Assembly: GCA_016712745.1 (NCBI GenBank)
Contig: JADJQN010000001.1
Coordinates: 1,426,001 to 1,490,000, forward strand
Source of the DNA: Sandaracinaceae bacterium
GTDB lineage: Bacteria; Myxococcota_A; Polyangia; Polyangiales; JADJQN01
DNA length: 64,000 nucleotides
Reading direction: 5' to 3'
Position 1 is the first letter of the stretch; each line of letters begins with the position of its first letter. The position numbers and the translations under genes are program-made. Shown here piece by piece: positions 16,656-25,218 of this stretch. The notes under the pieces are model-generated. The model was not told where the DNA came from. It worked only from the letters and a program-made list of their open reading frames with translations, and made no database searches.

Positions 16656-19325
16656 CTACTCGGACGCAACACTCGGTGTCAAAGCTCGCCTGTGGGTCAA
16701 ACTGACCCGCGCGCCCGATACATGAGTAAACCGCTCCGGCATGCACGTAAGCACGATGATTTGGCACTCTTTTCCTGCGTGACGTAACGCAGTCGCCATC
16801 TCGGCGAGACGCGTCGAATCCGTCGCGCCGAGCACATCGTCGAAAATCAGCGGAACGCCACCGTTTTTTGCCACGAGAAGCCCGCAGGCCAAGCGCACCA
16901 AAAGAGCGAGTTGTTCGCGCGCGCCTTGGCTCAACGACTCGAAGGGGACCGTCTGCGCGCCCAGCGTGCGCGATAGCACGCATAAGTCGTCACCAACGTC
17001 GACGTGAAAGCTGGAATCAAAAACCATTCGCCCAAGAGCATTGATTCGCTCTTGCAAGGGCGCCACGTACCTGCGGCGCGCATTGTCGCGCGCGCGCGAC
17101 ATTGTCTCGTAGAGAAGACGCGCGGCGCTTGCATGACGTTGCATCGCTGCGTGCTCCGTCGCCGTGTGATGCAGCTTACTTTCGGCAAGCGCGAGCGCCT
17201 CACCGTAACCTTGCTCGTTCTTCGTTTCGAGCACGGCATGTGTTTTGGCAAGCTGCAGATTCACGTTCCCGTGCTCGTCGACGAGCCGTACCACAACGTC
17301 CTTGGCCTCGCTCAAGCGCGCGTCGACAAGCGCAGGTTCGGCTTTGCGCAGCTCGTCTTCCGCCTTGCCTAGCTGCTCACGCAACGACATCTCCTGCGTC
17401 GAGAGTTTCTGGTAAGCCTCGCGCAAACTATCAAGGCTTGCGCCGTTCTCTGCCTCGGAAAGTGCGCTACGCGCGAACGCTTTGCGCTCGGCTGCCACGC
17501 GCAGAAGCGAGTCGGCTTCCGCGAGGCGCTTGCCCACTTCGCTTGCGCGCACCCGAACGAGGTCGCGTTCGCGATCTGCGTGCTCCAACGTTTCGCGCGC
17601 CACGGCCAACTCGGCCTCGGCGGCTTCGTGCAAACGGCGCGCCTCGCGTAGCTCGCTAGCCATCGGCGGCTGCGCGGGCCGCTCCGCTGCGTGGGCCGCC
17701 GTGCTGCGTTCGAGATTCGCAATCGAACGAGCGAGTTGATCGCGCGTCCAATCCCGCAAATCGTCGTTGATGACGCGCTTCAGGTCGGTCAGCGCGCGCT
17801 CAGCCTCATGGCGGCGGGCGTTCTTCTCCACGGCGTCCTCGAGCGAGCTAACGCGCGTTTCAGACAGAGCTGCGCTAAACGCGTTCTGTGCCTGAGCGAG
17901 GCGGCCTTTGAGCTCGTCGGCGCTCTGGCCGGGCGAAAAGGTAACGCGTACTTTGCCGTCCACGTCGAGCGCGAGCTCTGATACGACAGATTCCTCGACT
18001 TCTTGCCCAGTGCCCAGGGAGAGAGCTCGGCCAGACAGCGTGAGGGCCGCCGGCTGCAGCGCCAGCACGTGAAGCTTCGGGCTAGCGGCGCGCAAGACAT
18101 CTTGGGCGCGCAGCAAGGCCTGCTCGCTTGAACGAATACGTTCGAGGGCGTCATCGGTCACTAAGTTTCCGTCGAGCTCGGCCTTGGCCCGTACACCCTT
18201 CTCTGTCGCAGAAACAACGCGGGCATGACGTTCGCGATTTCTCGCGAGCTCGATTTCGTTGCGGCGAAACGTGTCGTCGTTGCGGCGAATGCGCTCGAGC
18301 GAGATGGCGAGTTCGACCGCGTCCTTTGCAGCCAAGTACGCGGACTCCACTGTTTTCATGGACGCGGATACTTCTGTGGCAAGCGGATCCGCGGAGGCGC
18401 GTTCGGCGCTCGCCGCCTGCCAAACCTCCTCTGCCTTTGCAAGCTCGGCGGCCATGCGCTCGCGCTCACGAACCGCTTTGCTCGTTGCTGCGGCATCATG
18501 CGCGACGGGCACGAGCTTCTGCCCGAGTGACTCTACTGCCTCACGCTTGTCATGGAGCGCTGCCGCCTGCTCCTCGCGCTTCATCAACACCAAGCGCGCT
18601 TCGGAGAGACTTCGAACGACGCGCGCACTCTCGCCCGCGAGATGCGCGGCACGCCGGACGTCATCCTCCAAGCCTTTCATTGCGCTTTGCAAGGAATCGA
18701 CCGCGAGCTGGGCCTCGTTCATCTGGACGATGGCGTCACGGTACTTACCCGTTGGCTGCCCCTGCTTCGCGGTGAAATAGAGTTGGTACTCGTTCTCCAC
18801 ACGCTCGAAGAGACTCTCTTCCCGTTCGCTCGCGCGTGCACCACCCGCTACGCGGTCGAGCGCCTCCGACAGGCTCGTCTGCTTGTCGAGCACAGGCTGC
18901 GCCTCGCCATCGCCTTGGGAAACGCGAATCGCCTTCCACAACGCGTAGTCCATATGATCGCCGAGTATTTGTTGTACGCGCTCGTGCGCTTCGCGCCCTT
19001 TCCATTGCTCGGGCGAGGGACGTGAGATTGAAAGCTCCGTTAGCTTCTCGCGATGAAAACGTTTGCGGTATGTGAAGGCATAGGGCCCGATCTCGGCTTC
19101 CATCTCGATCTCGGTCGCAACGTCGCGACCTACGGGTTGAATGGCCTTTACCTTTTGGTTGCGGGCGTCGTCGAAGAAGTCGAGCAACATATCGATCGAC
19201 TCGACGAAGCTCGACTTGCCGACTTCATTTGGGCCCTCAACTACGGTGACGCCGTCGCGTGCGAAGCGAACCTCCGACTCGACGACGCCGCGAAAGTTCT
19301 TCAGTTGGAGCCGGAGAATACTCAT
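16656..19325 (-). CDS. SbcC/YhaN-like coiled-coil AAA ATPase
   Basis: A 889-residue SMC-like ATPase, the likely motor partner of the adjacent SbcD-like nuclease in processing DNA ends or hairpins. The N-terminus MSILRLQLKNFRGV leads to Walker A GPNEVGKSS (about residues 32-40). Long heptad-rich helices fill about 180-760. The C-terminus carries the signature-like SQGAREQLALLVRLA and Walker B VPLIFDDVL followed by GATD. I find no CxxC zinc-hook pair in the middle, unlike canonical SbcC/Rad50, so the architecture is closer to YhaN. The 4-bp overlap with the nuclease gene (ATGA at 19322-19325) indicates coupled translation. Confidence 0.88.
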   Translation of the reverse strand: MSILRLQLKNFRGVVESEVRFARDGVTVVEGPNEVGKSSFVESIDMLLDFFDDARNQKVKAIQPVGRDVATEIEMEAEIGPYAFTYRKRFHREKLTELSISRPSPEQWKGREAHERVQQILGDHMDYALWKAIRVSQGDGEAQPVLDKQTSLSEALDRVAGGARASEREESLFERVENEYQLYFTAKQGQPTGKYRDAIVQMNEAQLAVDSLQSAMKGLEDDVRRAAHLAGESARVVRSLSEARLVLMKREEQAAALHDKREAVESLGQKLVPVAHDAAATSKAVRERERMAAELAKAEEVWQAASAERASADPLATEVSASMKTVESAYLAAKDAVELAISLERIRRNDDTFRRNEIELARNRERHARVVSATEKGVRAKAELDGNLVTDDALERIRSSEQALLRAQDVLRAASPKLHVLALQPAALTLSGRALSLGTGQEVEESVVSELALDVDGKVRVTFSPGQSADELKGRLAQAQNAFSAALSETRVSSLEDAVEKNARRHEAERALTDLKRVINDDLRDWTRDQLARSIANLERSTAAHAAERPAQPPMASELREARRLHEAAEAELAVARETLEHADRERDLVRVRASEVGKRLAEADSLLRVAAERKAFARSALSEAENGASLDSLREAYQKLSTQEMSLREQLGKAEDELRKAEPALVDARLSEAKDVVVRLVDEHGNVNLQLAKTHAVLETKNEQGYGEALALAESKLHHTATEHAAMQRHASAARLLYETMSRARDNARRRYVAPLQERINALGRMVFDSSFHVDVGDDLCVLSRTLGAQTVPFESLSQGAREQLALLVRLACGLLVAKNGGVPLIFDDVLGATDSTRLAEMATALRHAGKECQIIVLTCMPERFTHVSGARVSLTHRRALTPSVASE

Positions 19326-20455
19326 GCAGGCCTCTGCGCCAAGCGCACGAGAAGGCCGAGCGCATCTTCCGCAGCGGGCGCGGCATCGACGTTCGCCGCA
19401 AGAGCGCGCAACTCGGCAAGCGCGTCCGAAGCGAAGCCCGAAAGCGAAATGTTCTGAAAATCGTCGTCGCTGGGCTTCACCACGAGTTCGGAGCGACTGG
19501 ACGACTGCAAAATGGCTGCGAAGAGATGACGCTGGTCATCGAGCAACTCCTCAAGATCGCCGTGCACGCTGAGCGAGAGTGTACCGACCAATGCGAGCTT
19601 GAGGACCGTCGTCTCTTTTGCGGGAAGTGCGCGAATAAAATCGCCCAATGCGTTTACATCGCTCGTGTTCGCGAGCTGCGCTTCATGACGGAGAAAGCGC
19701 CACGCGCCGACGCGTATCGAACGCGCAACGCACTCGCTCGGGGAACAATCAACGACCAGCACCTGTCCGGGGTCTACTTCCACATCGCTCGTGGGTTCGG
19801 GCGTGCCCGCGTAGTAGATGCGCTTCGAGTCGCCCGCCTGCGTAAGCGAGTGTCGGTCGCCGAGCGCAAGATAGTGAATCTTCGATTCGCCCAGAAGAGC
19901 CTCGGCCGAAGCACGCTCGATGATGGCAGGGTTGGCCGGATCGGGCGCGAGCGAATCGAGCGCGCCATGCGCTACAGCGATGCGCACCGTATTCGGAGGC
20001 GCGACGTCCAGCGCCGCAAAAGTCTGTGCGACCAGATCGCGCAACGGGCGCTTGGACGTCCACGGCGCTCCGACAACTTCAACGCCATCACGCAACACGA
20101 CGGGGGTGCCATCGGCCAAGACGCGAACGTTGGGCGGGCAATGCGTTGTGAAAACGGACGAACGAAAGACGGTCGCGGCATCGAGGGGATCGTGATTGCC
20201 AGGCAAAAGAAACACTGGCGCGGGGATCTGCGCCATCGCTTCGAGTGCACGGCGCACCGTTCGGCGGTCGACCTGGTTGGTTTCGAACACGTCGCCCGCG
20301 ACTACAACGAACTCGCATTTTTCTTCGGCGACGATGCGCCCGATACGCGCGACCGCCTCGAACCGGGCCGCCGTGAACCTCGCCTGCGCCTCCTCCGAGA
20401 GGAAGTGCCGGGTCATCCCTAGCTGCCAATCACCCGTATGAAGAAAACGCACCAT
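19322..20455 (-). CDS. SbcD/YhaO-like DNA repair nuclease (metallophosphoesterase)
   Basis: A calcineurin-like phosphoesterase of the SbcD/Mre11 type. Motifs appear in order: HTGDWQLGM (residues 6-14), VVAGDVFE, LLPGNHDP, and the later His motifs AVAHGALD and LALGDRHS, together making a two-metal nuclease site. The protein is 377 residues from ATG 20455; the open frame continues upstream to 20821 with no family-like sequence. The second half, after about residue 230, is a capping domain without known motifs. It is coupled to the coiled-coil ATPase gene by a 4-bp overlap, as in sbcDC and yhaO-yhaN pairs. Confidence 0.92.
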   Translation of the reverse strand: MVRFLHTGDWQLGMTRHFLSEEAQARFTAARFEAVARIGRIVAEEKCEFVVVAGDVFETNQVDRRTVRRALEAMAQIPAPVFLLPGNHDPLDAATVFRSSVFTTHCPPNVRVLADGTPVVLRDGVEVVGAPWTSKRPLRDLVAQTFAALDVAPPNTVRIAVAHGALDSLAPDPANPAIIERASAEALLGESKIHYLALGDRHSLTQAGDSKRIYYAGTPEPTSDVEVDPGQVLVVDCSPSECVARSIRVGAWRFLRHEAQLANTSDVNALGDFIRALPAKETTVLKLALVGTLSLSVHGDLEELLDDQRHLFAAILQSSSRSELVVKPSDDDFQNISLSGFASDALAELRALAANVDAAPAAEDALGLLVRLAQRPA

Positions 20456-20552
20456 GCTGCTTAGACGCCTTCCTTTTACAGCGACTGACCAGGAAGCGCC
20501 ACGCCGGCCCCAATCCACACCGAATTGAAGTTCTGACAGGCTCGCGCTGCGT

Positions 20553-21248
20553 ATGGGCATCTCGCACTTCGTCTGCTTGCAGGCGACCCAGTTCCTGTTT
20601 TCGGGCTCGGCAGCATTCCTCGTGACGATCGTGTTTGGCGTTGCTGTTCCGCTCGCAATGGCGTTGTACCAATGGCTTTGTCTTGCGGATGCAAGCGAAC
20701 GCAAAGGGCAGCTTGTCGCCTCGCAACGTCCGCGCGCGAACTTCGTCTCGGGCCGCAGCGCGCTTGCAGGAACGGTCGAGCTCCTCGACGACAATCCGCA
20801 TCCGGTCGCGCTGACCATCATCCAACAAGGAGACGAAGGCCGCCATCGGAATCAACAGACGTTCTCATGGGTCGAAGTCGAGCGGAAGCTCGAGACTCAT
20901 CTGTTCGCACTTCGCTTGGACAGCGGCGAGAAAGTCTTGGTGACTCCCGCCGCGAAGGTCGTCTTCGTCGACAGCTTGGGTAAGCGGGCAATCTTCAAGC
21001 ATCGATTCGGGCTAGGTACTTGGCTGGCGTTCCTCGTTCTTGCAAACGCCCTCGTCTTTCGAACCTACTACACCGACGGCGGTCTCACTCCGGCGACAAC
21101 GATGGTTGGCTTCCTCGTCATGATTCCCGCCTACCTCGTCGCTGGGTTCGCACTCGTCCACCGATCGCCTTGGTATCGCCAAACGAAGCTGACCCATTCT
21201 GGAATAGGCGCACTCACGAGCGAGCACGCGCGGACCATCGGTATCTGA
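20553..21248 (+). CDS. Integral membrane protein, possible GIDE-type domain
   Basis: A 231-residue protein with an N-terminal membrane helix (SAAFLVTIVFGVAVPLAMAL, about residues 19-38), a cytoplasmic or periplasmic beta-rich domain of about 100 residues (SALAGTVELLDDNPH ... FALRLDSGEKVLVTPAAKV) and two C-terminal helices (GTWLAFLVLANALVF; MVGFLVMIPAYLVAGFAL). The layout and the late 'DSGEKVLV' strand resemble the GIDE domain of MUL1-like proteins, but that is a weak resemblance. The gene is divergent from the SbcD-like gene, sharing a 97-bp intergenic region. Function unknown. Confidence 0.7.
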   Translation: MGISHFVCLQATQFLFSGSAAFLVTIVFGVAVPLAMALYQWLCLADASERKGQLVASQRPRANFVSGRSALAGTVELLDDNPHPVALTIIQQGDEGRHRNQQTFSWVEVERKLETHLFALRLDSGEKVLVTPAAKVVFVDSLGKRAIFKHRFGLGTWLAFLVLANALVFRTYYTDGGLTPATTMVGFLVMIPAYLVAGFALVHRSPWYRQTKLTHSGIGALTSEHARTIGI

Positions 21249-21263
21249 CGAGCAGGCGCTGGA

Positions 21264-23192
21264 CTAGGTGCGCAGGCGAGGACGCTTTTGGTTGGCGCGA
21301 CGACGCGTGTGAATTGAAAGCGAGCCCTTGCCGTGTGCAGGCGGAACCAGGCAATGCGGCGCAGTTCCGATGAGGTCGCGGCGGTTAGCGCGAACCAACG
21401 CTTCGCGAACCAAATCGTGTTGCTCGGGATCCCAGTAGAGCAGCAGCGCCTTTTGGAGCTTTTTGTCGCGGAGGTCGACCGCTGTGTAAACCGGCTCACG
21501 TGTAAATGGGTCGAGCCCCGTGTAGTACATGCTGGTCGCCATCGACATCGGCGTCGGAATGAAATCCTGAACCTGACGCGGGCGTACGCCCTGCTTCTTC
21601 AGGTAAATCGCAAGCTCAATCATCGTACCTAAGGTCGAACCGGGATGTCCGGAGATGTAGTAAGGAACGAGGTGCTGCTCCTTGCCCGCATCGCGAGACG
21701 CGCACGAGAACATCTCAGCGAAGCGGTCGTAGCTTTCGACGCCTGGCTTTTTCATCTTGTTGAGTACGTCCTCGTTCACGTGTTCCGGCGCGACGGAGAG
21801 TTGCCCGCCGGTATGGTGCTTCGCAAGGTCGCGCACGAACTCCGGGCTCAGCTCGGCGAGATCGTAACGAACTCCAGATGCGATCATCACGTGCTTGATG
21901 CCGGGCTCTTTGCGCACGCTCTTTAGCAAGTCGACCAGAGGAGTGTGATCGGTTTGAAGGTTCTCGCACACGCCAGGATGCACGCACGAGAGACGACGGC
22001 ACGACGCTTCGATTTCGTCACTCTTGCATTTCATCTGATACATGTTCGCGGTCGGGCCGCCGACGTCGGTGATCGTTCCGCGAAAATCATCCATGCGACG
22101 CAGCGCGCGTACCTCGCGCAAAATGCTCGCCGCTGATCGCGATTGGATCACTCGGCCTTCATGCTCGGTGATCGAACAAAACGTGCAGCCGCCAAAGCAA
22201 CCACGCATCGTGACGATGCTGTGCTTCACGGTGTCGTACGCAGGAATACGCTGGTCGTACGCGAAGTGCGGAACGCGCGCGAAGGGCAAATCGTAAAGCT
22301 CGTCCATCAATGCGGTATCGAGCGGGATTGCGGGCGGATTGAAGTAGACCGCCTCGTGCCCGTGGGGCTGCAAAAGCGGGCGGCCATTGCCAGGATTGGT
22401 CTCGTACTGAAAGGCGCGCGACATTTCGGAGAAGGCTTTGCGATCCGCGAGTACCGTCTCATAGCTGGGCAGCCACAGCGCCTTGCCGTCTTTCACGAAG
22501 CGGCTCTTCTCGACCGATTCCCATTCGCCTTTACGCATCGCGAACGCGGTGCCTCGTATGTCGCGCGCGTCTTGAATGCGCGCGCCATCACGCAAACGGT
22601 CGGCGACTTCCCACACCGGCCGCTCGCCCATTCCGAAGATGAGCAAGTCGGCTTTCGCATCGAGCAGGATGCTGCGACGGATCTGATCGCTCCAGTAGTC
22701 GTAGTGCGCGATGCGACGCAGCGATGCTTCGATCCCGCCTATCACAATCGGCACCCCCGGCATCGCCTGACGAATCAGGTTTGAATAGACGATGGTCGCG
22801 CGGTTGGGACGCGAACCGGTCTGTCCGTTCGGCGAGTACTGATCGTCAGAGCGAGTCTTCTTCTGCGCGGTCAGCTTGTTTAGCATCGAGTCGAGGTTGC
22901 CCGCCGTGATGCCGACGAAGAGGCGCGGTCGACCCATGCGCAACACGTCCGTCGTATCGTTCCATGCCGGCTGCGCGATCATGCCGACGCGGTAGCCGCG
23001 CGCTTCGAGAAAGCGGCCGATCAGCGCAGCACCGAAGGCCGGATGGTCGACGTAGGCGTCGCCATTGATGATGAGGATGTCGAGCTCGTCCCAACCACGC
23101 GCGTCCATCTCCGCACGTGTTGTCGGCAAAAAGGCGCGCAGGTCTCGCGGAGACGCGTTCGCCGAACGCCGAAGTGGTACGAGGGAGGCCAT
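21264..23192 (-). CDS. ygiQ: YgiQ-family radical SAM protein
   Basis: A 642-residue radical SAM protein. The N-terminal region FLPTTRAEMDARGWDELDIL with NGDAYVDHPAFG is diagnostic of YgiQ (UPF0313). The 4Fe-4S cluster motif CFGGCTFCS (CxxxCxxC) lies around residue 335, followed by GGPTANMYQMKC, an extra Cys-rich stretch (CRRLSCVHPGVCENL) and PYYISGHPGST. The reaction is not established for this family; proteins carry a cobalamin-binding-like N-domain and a TIM barrel. GTG 23252 is a possible earlier start, but the ATG at 23192 gives a normal N-terminus. The C-terminal tail is basic (RRRANQKRPRLRT). It converges with the membrane protein gene 15 bp away. Confidence 0.95.
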   Translation of the reverse strand: MASLVPLRRSANASPRDLRAFLPTTRAEMDARGWDELDILIINGDAYVDHPAFGAALIGRFLEARGYRVGMIAQPAWNDTTDVLRMGRPRLFVGITAGNLDSMLNKLTAQKKTRSDDQYSPNGQTGSRPNRATIVYSNLIRQAMPGVPIVIGGIEASLRRIAHYDYWSDQIRRSILLDAKADLLIFGMGERPVWEVADRLRDGARIQDARDIRGTAFAMRKGEWESVEKSRFVKDGKALWLPSYETVLADRKAFSEMSRAFQYETNPGNGRPLLQPHGHEAVYFNPPAIPLDTALMDELYDLPFARVPHFAYDQRIPAYDTVKHSIVTMRGCFGGCTFCSITEHEGRVIQSRSAASILREVRALRRMDDFRGTITDVGGPTANMYQMKCKSDEIEASCRRLSCVHPGVCENLQTDHTPLVDLLKSVRKEPGIKHVMIASGVRYDLAELSPEFVRDLAKHHTGGQLSVAPEHVNEDVLNKMKKPGVESYDRFAEMFSCASRDAGKEQHLVPYYISGHPGSTLGTMIELAIYLKKQGVRPRQVQDFIPTPMSMATSMYYTGLDPFTREPVYTAVDLRDKKLQKALLLYWDPEQHDLVREALVRANRRDLIGTAPHCLVPPAHGKGSLSIHTRRRANQKRPRLRT

Positions 23193-23335
23193 CGAGCGGC
23201 GCAGCCTAGCAGAGCGTTCCACCCGGCCCAGTCGAACTGTCGGGGCGGTCACGGCATGGAGGTTGCTTTACGAACTGGCGAGGCCAAACTCAGGCTCAGA
23301 CTGGCACACACGTTCGCACGCGAAGGGCGGGGTTG

Positions 23336-24346
23336 ATGAAATCGCAGGGAAATACGTGGCTAGCATCGCTCGTCACGGCGGCAAGCCTGCTTGTGGCCTG
23401 CTCATCTTCGCACAGTGGCCTAGACGCAGGGCCTGGCTCAGACCTTGGGGCCGACGCTACCAGCACGGGGTGCACGGGCATCGTGCAGATCGAGTGCCGG
23501 GAGCTTTGCCCGTTTGGTTCCATTCCAAACACAACCTGTTTGACCACGGGTCCTTCGCCCGTCTGCGACGGCATCGGGTGGTCGTGTCCTTCCGGATCAA
23601 TCAACGCGCTCGCTTGCAACGATTTATTTTGTGGATCGCCAGTCGAAGATGGCGGAGTGCCGCAAGATGCCCCGCCGTGCTCCGGCCTAAGTTGCAACCG
23701 CGTCTGCCCCGGCGCCATCGACGCGCAAGTGTGCTCGAGTGAGACGGTCGCGGCGAACTGCGACGGCAGTTGTCGCTCCGGCTACGCACCGGCGCCGACG
23801 TGCACAGAGTTTGTGTCGAGTTGCCCAGGCGTTGACGCAGGAGCTCCTGATTGGACGTCCTGTAGCGACAACAGCGATTGCGGCATTCGCGCGGCGAGTT
23901 GCTGCGGAAGCTGCGGCGTTGCGACAGCGTCCGATATGATCGCGCTCAATCGCGCGCACTTGAGCGAGTACGGCGTTGCTACGTGCGGCGACGATTTCGC
24001 GTGTCCGCCGTGCTTCGCTGAGCCCGATCCGAACCTCGTCGCGGTCTGCGAATCGAATCAATGCGTGGCGCGCGACTTGCGCACAACGGCGATCGAAGCA
24101 TGCGAAGAGGACAGCGATTGTCGCGTGCGTGTCGCTGAGTGTTGTGAATGCGGTTCCGAGAGCACGCCCCCGTACATCGCAATCAATGCGTCTCAAGCCA
24201 CCGCTTACGAATCGATCGTGTGTGTGCCCGGCGATTGCGCCACCGACCCGCCCTGCTCAACCTACCCCGATTTCCCCGTGGCACGCTGCACTACGCCGGG
24301 GCCGAGCGGCGCAAGCTACTGCTACCTCGATTGGGGAGCGGACTGA
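23336..24346 (+). CDS. Cys-rich lipoprotein ending at a hexamer array
   Basis: A 336-residue lipoprotein: signal WLASLVTAASLLVACSSS with Cys near residue 22, an Asp/Gly spacer, then many paired cysteines. Two similar units carry DNSDCGIRAASCCGSCG and EDSDCRVRVAECCECGS, suggesting an internal duplication of a disulfide-rich domain. The stop TGA at 24344-24346 lies exactly where hexamer array 1 begins. Removing one G from the run at 24333-24336 would instead read LDWERTDSDSDTD and fuse the protein to the Asp-Ser array, so the true C-terminus is uncertain. The start is ATG 23336; a TTG one codon earlier is also possible. Function unknown. Confidence 0.8.
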   Translation: MKSQGNTWLASLVTAASLLVACSSSHSGLDAGPGSDLGADATSTGCTGIVQIECRELCPFGSIPNTTCLTTGPSPVCDGIGWSCPSGSINALACNDLFCGSPVEDGGVPQDAPPCSGLSCNRVCPGAIDAQVCSSETVAANCDGSCRSGYAPAPTCTEFVSSCPGVDAGAPDWTSCSDNSDCGIRAASCCGSCGVATASDMIALNRAHLSEYGVATCGDDFACPPCFAEPDPNLVAVCESNQCVARDLRTTAIEACEEDSDCRVRVAECCECGSESTPPYIAINASQATAYESIVCVPGDCATDPPCSTYPDFPVARCTTPGPSGASYCYLDWGAD

Positions 24347-24506
24347 TTCGGATTCGGATACGGATTCGGATTCGGACTCGGATTCGGATTCGGACACGGA
24401 CTCGGATTCGGATTCGGATTCGGACTCGGACTCGGATTCGGATTCGGACACGGACTCGGACACGGACTCGGATTCGGACACGGACTCGGATTCGGACACG
24501 GATTCG
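24345..24506 (+). repeat. Hexamer array 1 (GAY WCG), 27 units
   Basis: Uninterrupted tandem hexamers GATTCG, GACTCG, GACACG and GATACG. On the plus strand in one frame they would encode (Asp-Ser/Thr)n, and on the minus strand Ser-Glu/Ser-Val repeats. The Asp-Ser frame is the same as that of the downstream S23 gene and stays open through palindrome 1. Only the third base of GAY and the first base of WCG vary, which is codon-level degeneracy and points to past selection or expansion as coding sequence. Confidence 0.92.
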
Positions 24507-24542
24507 GAGTTCGGACGCTGGATCTTTCTCGGCTTCGCCATC

Positions 24543-24672
24543 GTGTTTTGCGTGGTGTCAGGCCCCTGGGGTGAAAGAGTCATGCCAGCATTCGCTCTGC
24601 GCGCGATGGGTGCTGAGCTGGCATGCCTCTTTCACTTGAGGGGGGGGGGGGGCATGACACCACGCAAAACAC
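24543..24672. repeat. 130-bp palindrome 1 containing the start of S23 gene a
   Basis: The outer arms 24543-24566 and 24649-24672 are 24 nt each, complementary except at one position. The inner arms 24571-24589 and 24617-24635 are 19 nt with one mismatch. The right outer arm holds the gene's ATG (24654-24656) and codons 2-6; the mirror arm has CTG in place of ATG. A run of 13 G (24640-24652) lies directly upstream of the start codon. As RNA the stem would bury the ribosome-binding region and start codon. Confidence 0.9.
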
Positions 24673-25001
24673 TCAGGTCTCTTAGGGTTCTCGACGTCAC
24701 CATCGATGCGATTCAAAGGCTCGCGCCAGTGGTTCGCACGATTCGCACAAGCGACTCCGATCTCGCAGCTCAAATACGTCGCGCGGCATCGAGCATTGCG
24801 CTCAATCTCGGCGAGGGAAATGCAAGCCTCGGCGGCAACCGTCGCAAGCACTTTCACATCGCACTCGGCTCTACGCGCGAAGTACGCGAAGCCCTTCGCG
24901 TCGCCGTAGCGTGGGGCTACATCGCAGAGGTCGGCTCGATTGACGAACAACTCGACATCATCGGAGCGATGACATGGCGTCTGATGCACAGCGGACCGTG
25001 A
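24654..25001 (+). CDS. Four-helix-bundle protein (S23/IVP family), copy a
   Basis: A 115-residue protein of the S23 ribosomal-intervening-sequence / four helix bundle family, which also includes the Avd proteins of diversity-generating retroelements. The family signature is clear: LAPVVRTIR, DLAAQIRRAASSIALNLGEG, GNRRKHFHIALGSTREVREAL, and a C-terminal helix LDIIGAMTWRLMH. Members form basic pentameric barrels that can bind nucleic acid; no enzymatic function is known. The start lies inside palindrome 1, one base after a 13-G tract. The frame is open upstream through the palindrome and array 1, so the exact start is an inference, supported by copy b starting at the same palindrome position. 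Confidence 0.88.
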   Translation: MTPRKTLRSLRVLDVTIDAIQRLAPVVRTIRTSDSDLAAQIRRAASSIALNLGEGNASLGGNRRKHFHIALGSTREVREALRVAVAWGYIAEVGSIDEQLDIIGAMTWRLMHSGP

Positions 25002-25016
25002 CGGATTCGGACACGA

Positions 25017-25053
25017 ATGGAAAAATGGGGACGTTCCCCTTTTCCCGTTTCTC
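25017..25053. repeat. REP-like hairpin interrupting the hexamer array
   Basis: Between the S23a stop (followed by a short array fragment at about 25003-25016) and array 2 lies a non-array sequence with the hairpin GGGGA-CGT-TCCCC at 25027-25039, flanked by A-rich and T-rich sides. Such GGGGACG-centred hairpins resemble bacterial REP elements, although no REP-associated tyrosine transposase gene is nearby. It looks inserted into the array. Confidence 0.5.
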
Positions 25054-25054
25054 G

Positions 25055-25210
25055 GACTCGGACTCGGACTCGGACTCGGATTCGGATTCGGACTCGGACA
25101 CGGATTCGGACACGGACTCGGATTCGGACACGGACTCGGACACGGACACGGACACGGATTCGGACACGGATTCGGACTCGGACTCGGACACGGACACGGA
25201 CACGGATTCG
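25055..25210. repeat. Hexamer array 2 (GAY WCG), 26 units
   Basis: Same hexamer family as array 1, placed between the 3' ends of the two convergent S23 genes. It contains a higher share of GACACG units (Asp-Thr). The array ends 8 bp before the stop codon of S23 gene b. No start codon with a convincing ribosome-binding site drives a protein across it. Confidence 0.92.
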
Positions 25211-25218
25211 GATACCGC

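Noticed and set aside
20456..20821. N-terminal extension of the SbcD-like nuclease
   Set aside because: It has no family-like sequence and overlaps the divergent membrane-protein gene; the family start motif is at 20455.
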